A DNA stretch of 64,000 bases, taken from Mucilaginibacter pankratovii (GTDB taxonomy: Bacteria > Bacteroidota > Bacteroidia > Sphingobacteriales > Sphingobacteriaceae). The notes under the pieces are model-generated. The model saw only the letters and a program-made list of their open reading frames with translations, searched no databases and was not told the DNA's origin. This document shows, piece by piece, positions 45,834 to 55,531 of the stretch. The DNA is taken from the NCBI RefSeq assembly GCF_014773265.1, contig NZ_JACWMY010000005.1, positions 186,001 through 250,000 on the forward strand, given 5' to 3'. A program made the position numbers and the translations under genes. Positions within the stretch are counted from its first letter, which is position 1; every line of letters begins with the position of its first letter.

Positions 45834-47222
45834 ATGAGCAAAGTATTTACCATTGCAGAAGGCCTGGAGAACCTCGGCGCGTTGCGCAGCGGCGGTCAGG
45901 GCTCGGTATATAAGGGGAAACGCACCGGTGCTATCTACTCCGCCATTAAGCTCATTCCTACGCCCATTTATGCCGAGAACGAAGATGATAAGAACTACCG
46001 CAACTTCCAAAACGAAGTAGCCAAGCTGCAGAAGGTAAATGAGATACCCAATCCCAATATCATAAAGATCCTGAGTTCGGGCCTTACAGAAAGCGGTTCG
46101 TTCCCGTTCATCGAAATGGAATTTATTGATGGGCCAGACCTGAGCGAACTCCTGCTGCCGCCCCACCAAAAGATCTTCACCTTAAAAGAAACCCTGAAAG
46201 TTGCCGACCAACTGGCAAGCGCCCTTGCGCATTGTCACCGCCTTGGGGTAAAACACGGCGACCTGAAGAGCAACAACGTAAAATATAATATCCACAGCGG
46301 CAATTATGTACTGCTTGATTTCGGCCTGGCCATCATGACCGAGGAGCAGCGCCGCAGCAGTATGCGCAACGCCGGCGCGGTAGAATTTATGGCTCCCGAG
46401 CAATATGACGGTAAAATGCTGCTGCAAACCGATATTTACAGCTATGGCGTTATCCTGTACGAATTGCTGGCAGGGGAGGTGCCCTTTATGTTAACCGGTG
46501 ATGGCGAAAGCGGCCGCAACGCCGTAATGCTGAAACACATGGAATCGGCGGTGCCCGATCTGCTGGAGAAGCGCCGCGCCAACTTGCCAGACAACTGGAC
46601 GGAGCAAAAGAAAGCCAGCGAAATGCAGGTACCCGATTGGATGCTGAAAGTTGTGGCCAAATGCCTGGAGAAGAAACCAGAAGCCCGTTTTATGGATGCT
46701 TTGGAACTTTATGAGGCCCTCTCGATACATCAAACGCGAATGGAGCCGATAGCTCCGGTTACCGAAACGGATAAGCAATATGCTGATATTGAGTGGTCGT
46801 TAAAATTGCAGCTCATTAAAAACCAATTGCAGGACAGGCTGATCTCGGAGATGATACTGCTCTACAACACAAACCCATCCGCCACCCTGGCCGACGAGAA
46901 CAAAGCCTACTACCTGCACGACCAGGTAAAACTCCACCATAACCGTTTGAACGATTTGCTGCGCGAAAACGGTAAGGCTGATAAGCTTCGCGAAGATGAC
47001 ATCCAGGCGGCGATGGATAAAATACAGGAGACCGAGCTTGTGGCGCATCCATCCAAATTATATGTCTCCAAAGTAGCGCTCTATAGTTTGTTGGTAGCAC
47101 TTGGCGCGTTATTGTTCACCACCATTTTGTTGTGGCAGGTTTACAAGCACAACCCACTTGCCATCAAAATTGTCGGTCATATTTCAACCATCCTAAAAAG
47201 CCTTTTTTCTGGCAAAAAATGA
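45834..47222 (+). CDS. Ser/Thr protein kinase, membrane anchored (copy 1)
   Basis: A 462-residue kinase with an N-terminal Hanks-type domain (about 10-290): glycine-rich loop SGGQGSVYKG, Lys39, Glu61, catalytic HGDLKSNN (Asp143), DFG (Asp162-Gly164), APEQ (187-190). The usual HRD is HGD, so it is a non-RD kinase. A helical region, then one membrane helix (about 420-443; LLVALGALLFTTILLW) and a very short outside tail follow. There are no PASTA repeats. The first 290 residues are nearly the same as in the kinases at 47393 and 56321. It opens the kinase, FHA, PP2C, SEDS-PBP cluster and likely phosphorylates its members. Confidence 0.93.
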   Translation: MSKVFTIAEGLENLGALRSGGQGSVYKGKRTGAIYSAIKLIPTPIYAENEDDKNYRNFQNEVAKLQKVNEIPNPNIIKILSSGLTESGSFPFIEMEFIDGPDLSELLLPPHQKIFTLKETLKVADQLASALAHCHRLGVKHGDLKSNNVKYNIHSGNYVLLDFGLAIMTEEQRRSSMRNAGAVEFMAPEQYDGKMLLQTDIYSYGVILYELLAGEVPFMLTGDGESGRNAVMLKHMESAVPDLLEKRRANLPDNWTEQKKASEMQVPDWMLKVVAKCLEKKPEARFMDALELYEALSIHQTRMEPIAPVTETDKQYADIEWSLKLQLIKNQLQDRLISEMILLYNTNPSATLADENKAYYLHDQVKLHHNRLNDLLRENGKADKLREDDIQAAMDKIQETELVAHPSKLYVSKVALYSLLVALGALLFTTILLWQVYKHNPLAIKIVGHISTILKSLFSGKK

Positions 47223-47392
47223 TTCTAAAAAGGCAGGAAAATCGACCAAAAAATCGCGAAAAAACGTAAAAACGCGGAAGTTTATGCGAGTAATTTTTCA
47301 TTATTTTAAGTTCGCCACAACAAAGCGGCAACTTTATTGTAATTTCATGGCAGGTTCGCCGTTATACGGCAAGTGGTAATTTAACACGATAA

Positions 47393-48799
47393 ATGAGTAA
47401 AGTATTTACAATAGCAGAGGGCCTGGAAAACCTTGGCGCGTTGCGCACAGGCGGCCAGGGCTCGGTATATAAAGGCAAGCGAACGGGTACCATATATTCG
47501 GCTGTAAAGCTGATACCCACACCCATCCACACCGAAAGCGGCGACGATAAAAACTACCGCAACTTTCAAAATGAAGTAGCTAAACTTCAGAAAGTCAACG
47601 AGATACCAAACCCCAACATTGTAAAGATCTTAAGTTTCGGAGTCACTGAAAGCGGCGCATTTCCGTTCATCGAGATGGAATACATCGAAGGGCCGGACCT
47701 GAACGAGCTTTTGGCCCCGCCGCACGAAAAGATCTTTACCATTAAAGAACTACTTAAAGTAGCCGACCAATTGTCCTGTGCCTTAGCACATTGCCATAAA
47801 GTAGGTGTAAAGCATGGCGATATCAAAAGCAATAACGTAAAGTACAATATCCACACAGGTAACTATGTGCTGCTGGATTTCGGCCTGGCCATCATGAGCG
47901 AGGAACAACGCCGCAGCAGTATCCGCCATGCAGGTGCCGCCGAGTTTATGGCGCCGGAGCAGCATGAAGGTAAAATGCTGTTACAGACCGACATATACAG
48001 CTACGGCGTTATCCTTTACGAGCTTTTAACAGGCGATGTTCCCTTCCCGTTAACCGGCGAAGGCGATACCGGCCGCAATGCCGTAATGCTGGGCCACATG
48101 GAATCGGAGGTACCCGATGCTCTGCGTGCCCGCAAGCTAAACCTGCCCGAGGAATGGCCCGAACAAAAAATGCGCCAGGAAATGCAGGTGCCTGCGTGGC
48201 TTATCAACCTGATAAGTAAGTGTTTACAAAAGAAACCAGAAGACCGCTACGCCGATGGACAAGAGCTGCACGATGCCATTATAACAGGTAGCCTTGCCGC
48301 GCCCACAGGCGGCAGCGCGAATATTGGCGGGGTATCAAAAGCCAATATTGAAACGTTAAAGGCTGAAAATAAGAAACTGCAGCAGCAGGTATTGGAACTG
48401 CAATCGGCAAACCAGGAGGCCGACGGGAATACACCCGCCGTACCGGATGATGAATCTAAAATGGTGATCTCCAAGCTGGGTTTCAATGCTTTGGTGGCGC
48501 TGCTGGTGCTGTTCGTGGGTTTTTCGGTATATGCGGCATTCTACAAAAAAGATGCGCGCCTGCCCAAAACTAACATTGCGCAGGATTCCCTGCAAAACGC
48601 ACAGGATACCGCCCAAATGGCTAATCCACAGCAAGATATGCCAGCGAATGATTTTTACAAAGAACGCCAGCAACGGGCTGATTCATTGAAACACAAAAGA
48701 GACAGCATCATAAAAGCGACGATTGACAGTGTAAACGCAGCAAAAGCCGTAAAGACAACTAAGGATAGTGCGACGATAGATACATCGTCAAATCAGTAA
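47393..48799 (+). CDS. Ser/Thr protein kinase, membrane anchored (copy 2)
   Basis: A 468-residue kinase. The kinase domain shares motifs and numbering with copy 1: Lys39, HGDIKSNN (Asp143), DFG, and APEQ with a histidine next to it (APEQHEG). A predicted coiled coil (about 320-345), a membrane helix (about 362-384; FNALVALLVLFVGFSVYA) and about 80 extracytoplasmic residues rich in Lys, Asp, Ser and Ala follow. No PASTA domain. A 170-base gap separates it from copy 1, so it may have its own promoter. It lies 85 bases before the degenerate-FHA gene. Confidence 0.93.
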   Translation: MSKVFTIAEGLENLGALRTGGQGSVYKGKRTGTIYSAVKLIPTPIHTESGDDKNYRNFQNEVAKLQKVNEIPNPNIVKILSFGVTESGAFPFIEMEYIEGPDLNELLAPPHEKIFTIKELLKVADQLSCALAHCHKVGVKHGDIKSNNVKYNIHTGNYVLLDFGLAIMSEEQRRSSIRHAGAAEFMAPEQHEGKMLLQTDIYSYGVILYELLTGDVPFPLTGEGDTGRNAVMLGHMESEVPDALRARKLNLPEEWPEQKMRQEMQVPAWLINLISKCLQKKPEDRYADGQELHDAIITGSLAAPTGGSANIGGVSKANIETLKAENKKLQQQVLELQSANQEADGNTPAVPDDESKMVISKLGFNALVALLVLFVGFSVYAAFYKKDARLPKTNIAQDSLQNAQDTAQMANPQQDMPANDFYKERQQRADSLKHKRDSIIKATIDSVNAAKAVKTTKDSATIDTSSNQ

Positions 48800-48884
48800 A
48801 CAAACTTTAAAATTATAGCTGAACAGGGCAAAACATCTTTTACCGTTTTATGTTCAGTAATCATATTTGAATCTTACATCACAA

Positions 48885-49847
48885 ATGGAATCAAAACCAA
48901 ATTTTTGGCAGCGTATAGGTATACAGGATTGGTTTTTAACCAAAGAAAGCACCGGCGTAAACGGCAAGATCCCCGCGCTTACACCAGATAGCGTTTATAC
49001 CTACATCGTCGAAAAATTTCAGGACTCAATAAAAGACCTCTCCTTTGCCGACCGTGTGGTTTTCTACCACGAGTTCATCATAAGCTTCAACTCCGATGAT
49101 TACAAGGAGTTTATCGAAAACAAGCAGGGTTTATTCGGCCTTATTGTACAGGAAACGGTAAAGAAATTCTACGAGATACTAAAAGAATATCGTATTGCAG
49201 GTAAAAAAGTGGAGCCCTCCGGCTCTAAATGGGTGTTTCGCCTGGTATCGCACCCCGATTATCAGCGTGGAGATAAGGGTTTTATGGGCAAACTACTGCC
49301 CGATAATAACAACCAACCCGCCAAAAAGGAAGAGAACCTGCGGGTAACCTTTATTCCGCGCCAAACGGGGATAGCCCAAACCTTTGATGTAAACCAGGAT
49401 ATCCTCAAGGGCTTTATTTATTATAGCGAAGGTTATTTTGAGATCCCTTACCAGGAAGATTTGGAATACAGCGAAAAAGAAGCCATTAAGCAGGATAAAA
49501 AGAGCATTGCCAGGTTCGAAACTATCATCCCTGATAAACAGTTCGCCGGTAAAAAGGTGGAATACATGATGAAGGATGATGATATCATTGTATCGGGCAG
49601 TGATGAAGAACGCGAGGAGCAGAGCGTGTTTAAGATCCCGAGTGAATGGGTGAACACACCACACTTACAGGTACGCTTTAACAAGGCCGATGCTAAATTT
49701 TACCTGGCATCCTTCGGCGAAATGACCACACTGAACGAAATGGCGGTGCCCACCAGCGATATCAACTCGCCAAAATGGGTGGAGTTGCCGGTAAACTCGC
49801 GCATATTACTCAATGGCATTATTGGCTTAAACCTGTTTAAATCGTAA
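48885..49847 (+). CDS. FhaA-like protein with degenerate FHA domain
   Basis: A 320-residue soluble protein. The N-terminal part (about 25-130; DSVYTYIVEKFQDSIK, then LFGLIVQETVKKFYEIL) resembles the N-terminal domain of FhaA-type proteins in layout. The C-terminal part reads like an FHA beta sandwich (IPSEWVNTPHLQVRF, then LPVNSRILLNGIIGLNL). The phosphothreonine-binding SRxH is altered to NTPH, so it may not bind phosphopeptides. The ATG at 48885 is preferred to a TTG at 48867. It sits inside the kinase and phosphatase cluster. The FHA call rests on pattern only. Confidence 0.55.
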   Translation: MESKPNFWQRIGIQDWFLTKESTGVNGKIPALTPDSVYTYIVEKFQDSIKDLSFADRVVFYHEFIISFNSDDYKEFIENKQGLFGLIVQETVKKFYEILKEYRIAGKKVEPSGSKWVFRLVSHPDYQRGDKGFMGKLLPDNNNQPAKKEENLRVTFIPRQTGIAQTFDVNQDILKGFIYYSEGYFEIPYQEDLEYSEKEAIKQDKKSIARFETIIPDKQFAGKKVEYMMKDDDIIVSGSDEEREEQSVFKIPSEWVNTPHLQVRFNKADAKFYLASFGEMTTLNEMAVPTSDINSPKWVELPVNSRILLNGIIGLNLFKS

Positions 49848-49851
49848 AGGC

Positions 49852-49950
49852 ATGTCGCAAATATTATCTATAGGCTTATTGGTAATGGTGGTTTGCCTGC
49901 TGGCAACGCACTTTATTGATATTAAAAACTCCGGTAAAACTAATGGCTGA
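49852..49950 (+). CDS. 32-residue single-pass membrane peptide
   Basis: An ATG at 49852, four bases after the preceding gene, opens a frame encoding MSQILSIGLLVMVVCLLATH followed by FIDIKNSGKTNG. One hydrophobic helix spans about residues 4-22. The stop codon overlaps the ATG of the PP2C gene (AATGGCTGA, 8 bases shared), the arrangement expected for translational coupling. It was too short for normal gene finding. Position between an FHA-like protein and a phosphatase suggests a regulatory subunit; function unknown. Confidence 0.6.
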   Translation: MSQILSIGLLVMVVCLLATHFIDIKNSGKTNG

Positions 49951-51409
49951 AAACTTTTTTGGATTAACGGATACCGGTAAGGTACGCAGCAATAACGAGG
50001 ACACCTTTATTGCCCAACGCTTAAGCAGTCAATTGATACTGGCCAGCGTAATTGATGGTGTAGGCGGCTACAACGGCGGCGAGGTTGCTGCTGCCATAGC
50101 CCGCGAGCAAATGTTGGATTATTTGGGCGACAGGCAAGGCGATCCCATCCCCGCCATGATAGAGTCCTTTAAGCTGGCTAATAATGCCATCTCCGCCAAA
50201 AAACAAGAAGTGAAAGAGCTGGACAGCATGGCCTGTGTGGCTACGATGGCCCTGGTAGATATCCCAAACAACCTGTTTTACTACGCGCATGTGGGTGATA
50301 CCCGCCTGTATTTGCTGCGCGATACCACGCTGGTGAAGATCTCCAAAGACCATTCCTTCGTAGGTTTCCTGGAAGACTCGGGCAGGCTGACGGAGAAGGA
50401 AGCCATGGATCACCCAAAACGGAACGAGATCAACAAGGCCCTTGGTTTTACCAGTCAGATAGATTCTGACGAGAGCTTTATCGAAACCGGGCAATCGCCA
50501 TTTTTACCGGGCGATATGCTATTGCTTTGCAGCGATGGCCTCACCGATATGGTAAATAAGGGTGATATTACCGATATCATCACTCAAAAGATCTCCCTGC
50601 AGGAAAAAGCCACCAGGCTTATCCACGCGGCTAATAAAAACGGCGGGCACGATAACGTTACCGTAGTCCTTGTCCAAAACGACAAAACCCCGCAGAATCA
50701 GCCTGTAACCGCGCCAACTGTCGATATAAAAAAAAACAATGAACCGGCCGTTGAAGTAAAAAAAGAATACCAGGCGGTTAAAGCCACCATCAACCCCGAT
50801 AAACAAAAAGCCATGCCAGCTAAAAAAAGCAACTTACTTAGTGTAATACTGGGCATACTTTGTATCGCCTTTTTAGGTGCCGCACTCTATTATTACCTGC
50901 AATGGCAAAAGGAAATTAATAAGCCGGTAGCTGAGCAAACAGCCGCCGTTGCTGCCGAGAAAGCGCCCCGCAACCCGCAGGAGATCCAGTTGCAAAACGC
51001 TATTAATATGGCAAAAGGCGATACGCTTACCTTGGTTGATACTGCTTTTAAACAACCCATCATCATTAGCGACACGTTGGATATCAGTAAACCACGCCTG
51101 TTTATTAAAGTAAAGGGCAATCTAACCTTACAATGCGATAGCACTTACAAAGGCCCCGCGTTTTCGGTATTTAAAGGAGCTAAAGCTATTGGCTTAGAGA
51201 ATATTAAACTGCAAGGGTTTACTACTGGGGTAAGCACTTATAATACCGACCTTCACTTAAAAAACGTACAGTTTGTAAATTGCAATACGCCTGTGTTGCG
51301 TTCATTTAACCTGCCAGCCGGCAAACCTGTTACCGAGGGCTTCCCGGTGACTGTGCTATATGCCGATTCTGTAAGTAAATCACCTAAACCCGCCAATGGA
51401 ACAAGGTAA
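49943..51409 (+). CDS. PP2C-type Ser/Thr phosphatase with exported C-terminus
   Basis: A 488-residue protein. The cytoplasmic PP2C domain (1-250) shows all metal-binding motifs: TDTGKVRSNNED, VIDGVGGYNGGE (usually DGMGG), YAHVGDTRLY, LLCSDGLTD and GGHDNVTVV. A linker rich in Lys and Pro, one membrane helix (about 302-324; VILGILCIAFLGAALYY) and about 160 extracytoplasmic residues follow. The latter have a repeated short-strand pattern (LDISKPRLFIKVKGNLTL, IGLENIKLQGF, DLHLKNVQFVNC) like a right-handed beta helix. It should reverse the action of the neighbouring kinases; actinobacterial PstP has the same topology. The ATG at 49943 is chosen; the frame overlaps the next gene by 14 bases. Confidence 0.92.
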   Translation: MAENFFGLTDTGKVRSNNEDTFIAQRLSSQLILASVIDGVGGYNGGEVAAAIAREQMLDYLGDRQGDPIPAMIESFKLANNAISAKKQEVKELDSMACVATMALVDIPNNLFYYAHVGDTRLYLLRDTTLVKISKDHSFVGFLEDSGRLTEKEAMDHPKRNEINKALGFTSQIDSDESFIETGQSPFLPGDMLLLCSDGLTDMVNKGDITDIITQKISLQEKATRLIHAANKNGGHDNVTVVLVQNDKTPQNQPVTAPTVDIKKNNEPAVEVKKEYQAVKATINPDKQKAMPAKKSNLLSVILGILCIAFLGAALYYYLQWQKEINKPVAEQTAAVAAEKAPRNPQEIQLQNAINMAKGDTLTLVDTAFKQPIIISDTLDISKPRLFIKVKGNLTLQCDSTYKGPAFSVFKGAKAIGLENIKLQGFTTGVSTYNTDLHLKNVQFVNCNTPVLRSFNLPAGKPVTEGFPVTVLYADSVSKSPKPANGTR

Positions 51410-54400
51410 GCCGCAAGAAATCCCCACCAGCCGCAGTAAAGAACGGATCTTCCTGTTCGTCGTGGCCATTCTATTCTCTGTGCTATTTTATAGACTATAC
51501 ACCGTGCTGCAATTGCGCTTCGCGGATGTAGATAAGCGCCTTACCGAGGGCACCATGGTGAACCTGAACGATAAAGACCCCGCAGGGAAGATCCATGACC
51601 TGCTGACCAAGGGCTATTACTTTGAGGACAAGAAGGATATCGACCTCATTACCAAAACAGTAGGCGATAATATTGGCACCGGCGTTAAAATTGATAATGT
51701 TGGTGAGCTGAACAAAAAGAAATATTACGTAGTGGCCGATGATGCCTTCCAAAACGGTGGCGAATCGTTTAAAAGCAGGGTTACCGCCTCGCGTTCGTTA
51801 TTGGGTTATACCGGCGATGATTCGCTGCTTTTTGTAAGCGAACGTACCGCGCAGATGAAATTACCGGCCCAAACCGACCTGGCAATGGGTAGCTATAGCA
51901 TCAGCGGCAGCATACTAAACAAAACCGAACCGGTACCCGGTGTGCTGGTGAGGCTGGATATGATCATTCCGCAGGATAGCCTCTACAGCGATGAGGAAAC
52001 CGACGAAGTAAAAACGAAGGTGGAAAACGGTTATGGTTTCAAAAAAACCTTTTATGCAGATAGCGGTGGCAAGCCAAAATTACAGGAACTTACCGCCTAT
52101 GCCCGTACGGATGCATCCGGTGCGTATCATTTTAAAAACCTGCCTAATAATAAAGCATTTAAGGTTTTACCACTGCAACCCGGTTACCAATTTGGCACAT
52201 CGCAGGGCACAGTGGATTTGGATGAGGACGCCGAATTTAATTTTACCCAGGCACCGCATACCATCAGGCTGTTCTCTACACGCGATTTTAACATTCTGAA
52301 AAAGGAACGTTCGCTTATTATCCGCACACCAGCGGAGTTTAACAGCTGGTTTTGGATCATCGCGGGCAGCTTTATCGGCGCGTTCCTGTTCGTGCACCTA
52401 ATACTTTCATGGCGATTCAAAGCCGCAGATCAGCTGATATTACCGGTGGTGATGATCTTAGCCGGCTTATCATTTATAACGCTGCTGAGCCTGCAGGACC
52501 CACTGCGAGATCGTTTCCTGGCCAAAGACTCGTTAGTGTACTTAGGAATTGGATTGGTTGCTATGCTGGTAATGCTGTTCTTCAACATGCGCCGCTTTAC
52601 GGCAGATTCATGGCTGTACCGCCTTGTGTTCTTTAAAAACAATCAAAAAGCAGCGAACGGCTGGCCATGGGTGGTGATAGCTGCCGGTTTATTGGCCATG
52701 ACCATTAAATTTGGTACCGGTCCTGAAGGCAGTGGGGTAAAGGTTAACCTCTTCGGTTTTCAGCCGAGCGAAATTGTAAAATACCTTGTTATCCTTTTCC
52801 TGGCGGGATTTTTTGCTGCCAATGAAAAACTCATCAGCGAATACACCAGCTGGACAAAACGCTGGTCGTTCTTTGCCTTTGCGCTCGTATCAATTTTGGT
52901 GACATTAATGCTCTTCTTATTACTGGGTGATCTTGGCCCGGCTATGGTAGTTTGCTTCACCTTCATCGCCTTATTCTCCTTCTCCAGGGGCGATTTCATG
53001 TTCATGGCCATAGCGGTGGTCATCTACGTACTTTGTTCCTGGGTATTGAAGAACGTTTGGCTCTCGGCATTAGCAACTGCAGTGATTGTAGGTTTACTGA
53101 TGTTGTTCCAACGGAGAAAACTAAGCGAATCGGCCATAATGGTGCTGGTGATCATGGCGGCGTTTTTAACTATCGACCAGATCCCGTATTTAGGTAAACT
53201 GTTCCCCGGCCCTGTACAGCGTTTGGTGGACAGGAAAGCCATTTGGCAGGATCCATGGAACAACGAGGTTTACGGCGGCGACCAGGTAGCCAACGGGCTT
53301 TGGGCTATGAGCAGCGGCGGCGTATCCGGCCAGGGCGTAGGGGAGGGCTTTGCCAAAACTATCCCCGAGGCACATACGGATATGATACTGCCCTCCATGG
53401 GCGAAGAATTTGGCTGGACGGGGATCGTCTGCATCTTTCTGCTATTCTTGCTTTACCTGCACCGCTCCATCATCATCGGGCGGCGTACGGGGACACCGTT
53501 TCTGTTCTATCTATGTGCAGGGGTGGGGGTTTCCACATTTGTGCAGTTCTTGCTGATAGCGGGTGGCTCTACGGGGGCGTTGCCATTGTCGGGTGTATCA
53601 CTGCCATTTCAAAGCTATGGGGGTTCGTCGTTAGTGGCTAATTTACTGGCATCCGGCTTTTTACTCTCCGCATCATTGGTACGCGGCTCGCCGGTACAGA
53701 TGAAATATATCTCCAATCAACAGGATAGAAACCTGGTACCGGCGCTTATTGCTGCCGTAATGGGCGTTACCCTATTGACCGTCAGCGTATCAAGGTATTT
53801 GTTCGATAACAAAAAATGGGTAGTACAACCCGCTTTGGTTGCCGATAAAAGCGGCGCGCGTATGTTTAGTTATAACCCACGTATTGCTATCCTGATGAAC
53901 AGACTGCAGGCGGGATCGATATACGACCGCGACGGTGTATTACTGGCCACCAGTAAGCCCGATATGGTAAAGAAACAATTAGGCAAACTCGCTAACGCTG
54001 GCGTTGGTAATTATAATATCGATTCGGCGATGCACAAAAGGTTGGACAGGTATTACCCTTTCGAAGAGCAGATGTTCTTTTGGACGGGCGATGATAACTC
54101 CGGCGTGTTCAACGGAAGCAGCAACGGCTACTTTGCCGAATATGAGCACGCTGCAGAACTGCGGGGCTTTCAACTACCCACCACCAACTATAATGTAACC
54201 GCTAACCGTTACCGGGAGGACAGGTTCCTGGCACGTGGTGTAAAAGAAATGACGGTTGTAAAGCGCGATTACAGTGCACTATCGCCATTATTGTTAGCAG
54301 GGCTGAACAGTACCGCCGTGGATTCTTTCAAAAACCGTAACCGCGATGTACAACTAACCATGGATGCCGGCTTGCAAACCAGCATCCAAAAATCGATGGA

Positions 54401-55472
54401 AACGGATACCTCGCTGTTAGATAACCGGGTATCGGTAGTGGTGATGGAATCTAACACAGGCGATGTACTTGCATCATCCTTGTATCCATTGCCGCCCGTT
54501 CGCAACTGGGAGAAACTCACCATGAGCTACGCCGAGCAAAACCAGCTCAGCAACTGGATGACAACTACCGACCTGGGCTTTACTTACGCCACGCAGCCGG
54601 GTTCAACGGCCAAGCTGGTTACTTCATTAGCATCGTTTAATAAACTGGGCATCGCGGCCGCAAACCGGAAATTCCAGGTAAGCGAGTGGGAGCGTATCCG
54701 TACCAAAGGGCTTGAGCCTGATGAAACCGGCTTGATCACTTTGGAACGCGCTGTAGCAAAATCAAATAACGTTTACTTTATCAAGCTGGCCAACGAGGAG
54801 CATCTGCAGGAAGATATGGCTACACTTTACCTTAAAACTGGGATGTTTTTGCACGGTGTAGGTGGCTATTTTTACGGTCGGCAACAGGAGAACGCGGCCC
54901 AGGAAGAAAAATGGCGTACCTTGTGGCGTAAAACCGAGTTCAACACCAAGCCGCGATACGATCCTAATAACATCCGCCGTACGCGTGCTAAAGGCATCTC
55001 GGGTATGTCGTGGGGCCAGGGCGAGTTGATTGCAACACCGGCTTCGGTAGCAAGGGTAGCAGCCGGAATTGCCAATGGCGGCACCATGCCTAATAACCGC
55101 TATGTATTAAAATTCAGCGATTCGGCAACATCGGTAAAACCGGGAATTAAGCTGGCTAATGATCCAAAATATGCCCAGCTAATGCGCCGGTACATGATAG
55201 AGCAAAGCGCGCCAAAAGCTTACACTTTAGGCTTGGCTGTCGCGGGTAAAACCGGTACACCGGAACGGATCTGGAAAAAACAGCAAATAAACGATGGCTG
55301 GTACGTATTCTTCGCGCCAAAACAAAAGGGCAGCGGTAATATAGTGGTTTGCGTGCGTATAGAATCGACCAAAGGTTCTTCCGACGCGGTAAAACTTGCC
55401 GGGAAGCACGTGATACCATTTTTGTTAAAAAAGGGTTATATCAAAAGCATTGTTCAGCAAACAAATGAATAA
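51396..55472 (+). CDS. SEDS glycosyltransferase-penicillin-binding protein fusion
   Basis: A single 1,358-residue frame. An N-terminal helix (about 17-38) is followed by a 270-residue outside region with a carboxypeptidase-regulatory-like domain (about 165-300), then ten or so membrane helices of the RodA/FtsW/SpoVE family. SEDS hallmarks are FQPSEIVKYL, LLGDLGPAMV, EAHTDMILPSMGEEFG (catalytic Asp662) and PLSGVSLPFQSYGGSS. After the last helix (about 795) a class B PBP follows, with SYNPRIAI, GSIYDRDGVLLA, and an intact transpeptidase: S1070-T-A-K, S1123-N-N and K1285-T-G-T. The two halves correspond to RodA and PbpA, normally separate proteins. One chain would polymerise glycan and cross-link it. 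It overlaps the PP2C gene by 14 bases. Confidence 0.93.
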   Translation: MEQGKPQEIPTSRSKERIFLFVVAILFSVLFYRLYTVLQLRFADVDKRLTEGTMVNLNDKDPAGKIHDLLTKGYYFEDKKDIDLITKTVGDNIGTGVKIDNVGELNKKKYYVVADDAFQNGGESFKSRVTASRSLLGYTGDDSLLFVSERTAQMKLPAQTDLAMGSYSISGSILNKTEPVPGVLVRLDMIIPQDSLYSDEETDEVKTKVENGYGFKKTFYADSGGKPKLQELTAYARTDASGAYHFKNLPNNKAFKVLPLQPGYQFGTSQGTVDLDEDAEFNFTQAPHTIRLFSTRDFNILKKERSLIIRTPAEFNSWFWIIAGSFIGAFLFVHLILSWRFKAADQLILPVVMILAGLSFITLLSLQDPLRDRFLAKDSLVYLGIGLVAMLVMLFFNMRRFTADSWLYRLVFFKNNQKAANGWPWVVIAAGLLAMTIKFGTGPEGSGVKVNLFGFQPSEIVKYLVILFLAGFFAANEKLISEYTSWTKRWSFFAFALVSILVTLMLFLLLGDLGPAMVVCFTFIALFSFSRGDFMFMAIAVVIYVLCSWVLKNVWLSALATAVIVGLLMLFQRRKLSESAIMVLVIMAAFLTIDQIPYLGKLFPGPVQRLVDRKAIWQDPWNNEVYGGDQVANGLWAMSSGGVSGQGVGEGFAKTIPEAHTDMILPSMGEEFGWTGIVCIFLLFLLYLHRSIIIGRRTGTPFLFYLCAGVGVSTFVQFLLIAGGSTGALPLSGVSLPFQSYGGSSLVANLLASGFLLSASLVRGSPVQMKYISNQQDRNLVPALIAAVMGVTLLTVSVSRYLFDNKKWVVQPALVADKSGARMFSYNPRIAILMNRLQAGSIYDRDGVLLATSKPDMVKKQLGKLANAGVGNYNIDSAMHKRLDRYYPFEEQMFFWTGDDNSGVFNGSSNGYFAEYEHAAELRGFQLPTTNYNVTANRYREDRFLARGVKEMTVVKRDYSALSPLLLAGLNSTAVDSFKNRNRDVQLTMDAGLQTSIQKSMETDTSLLDNRVSVVVMESNTGDVLASSLYPLPPVRNWEKLTMSYAEQNQLSNWMTTTDLGFTYATQPGSTAKLVTSLASFNKLGIAAANRKFQVSEWERIRTKGLEPDETGLITLERAVAKSNNVYFIKLANEEHLQEDMATLYLKTGMFLHGVGGYFYGRQQENAAQEEKWRTLWRKTEFNTKPRYDPNNIRRTRAKGISGMSWGQGELIATPASVARVAAGIANGGTMPNNRYVLKFSDSATSVKPGIKLANDPKYAQLMRRYMIEQSAPKAYTLGLAVAGKTGTPERIWKKQQINDGWYVFFAPKQKGSGNIVVCVRIESTKGSSDAVKLAGKHVIPFLLKKGYIKSIVQQTNE

Positions 55473-55531
55473 TGGCAGGGTTAAAAAGAGTGTCGGCAAG
55501 GCACAAATACATATAAATTACAGGTATTAGC

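Noticed and set aside
49916..49942. Longer TTG start for the PP2C phosphatase
   Set aside because: The ATG at 49943 starts directly at the family's conserved N-terminus and overlaps the small upstream frame in a coupling arrangement.
53243..53641. 132-codon frame inside the SEDS-PBP gene
   Set aside because: Same-strand shadow in another reading frame within a clear long gene.
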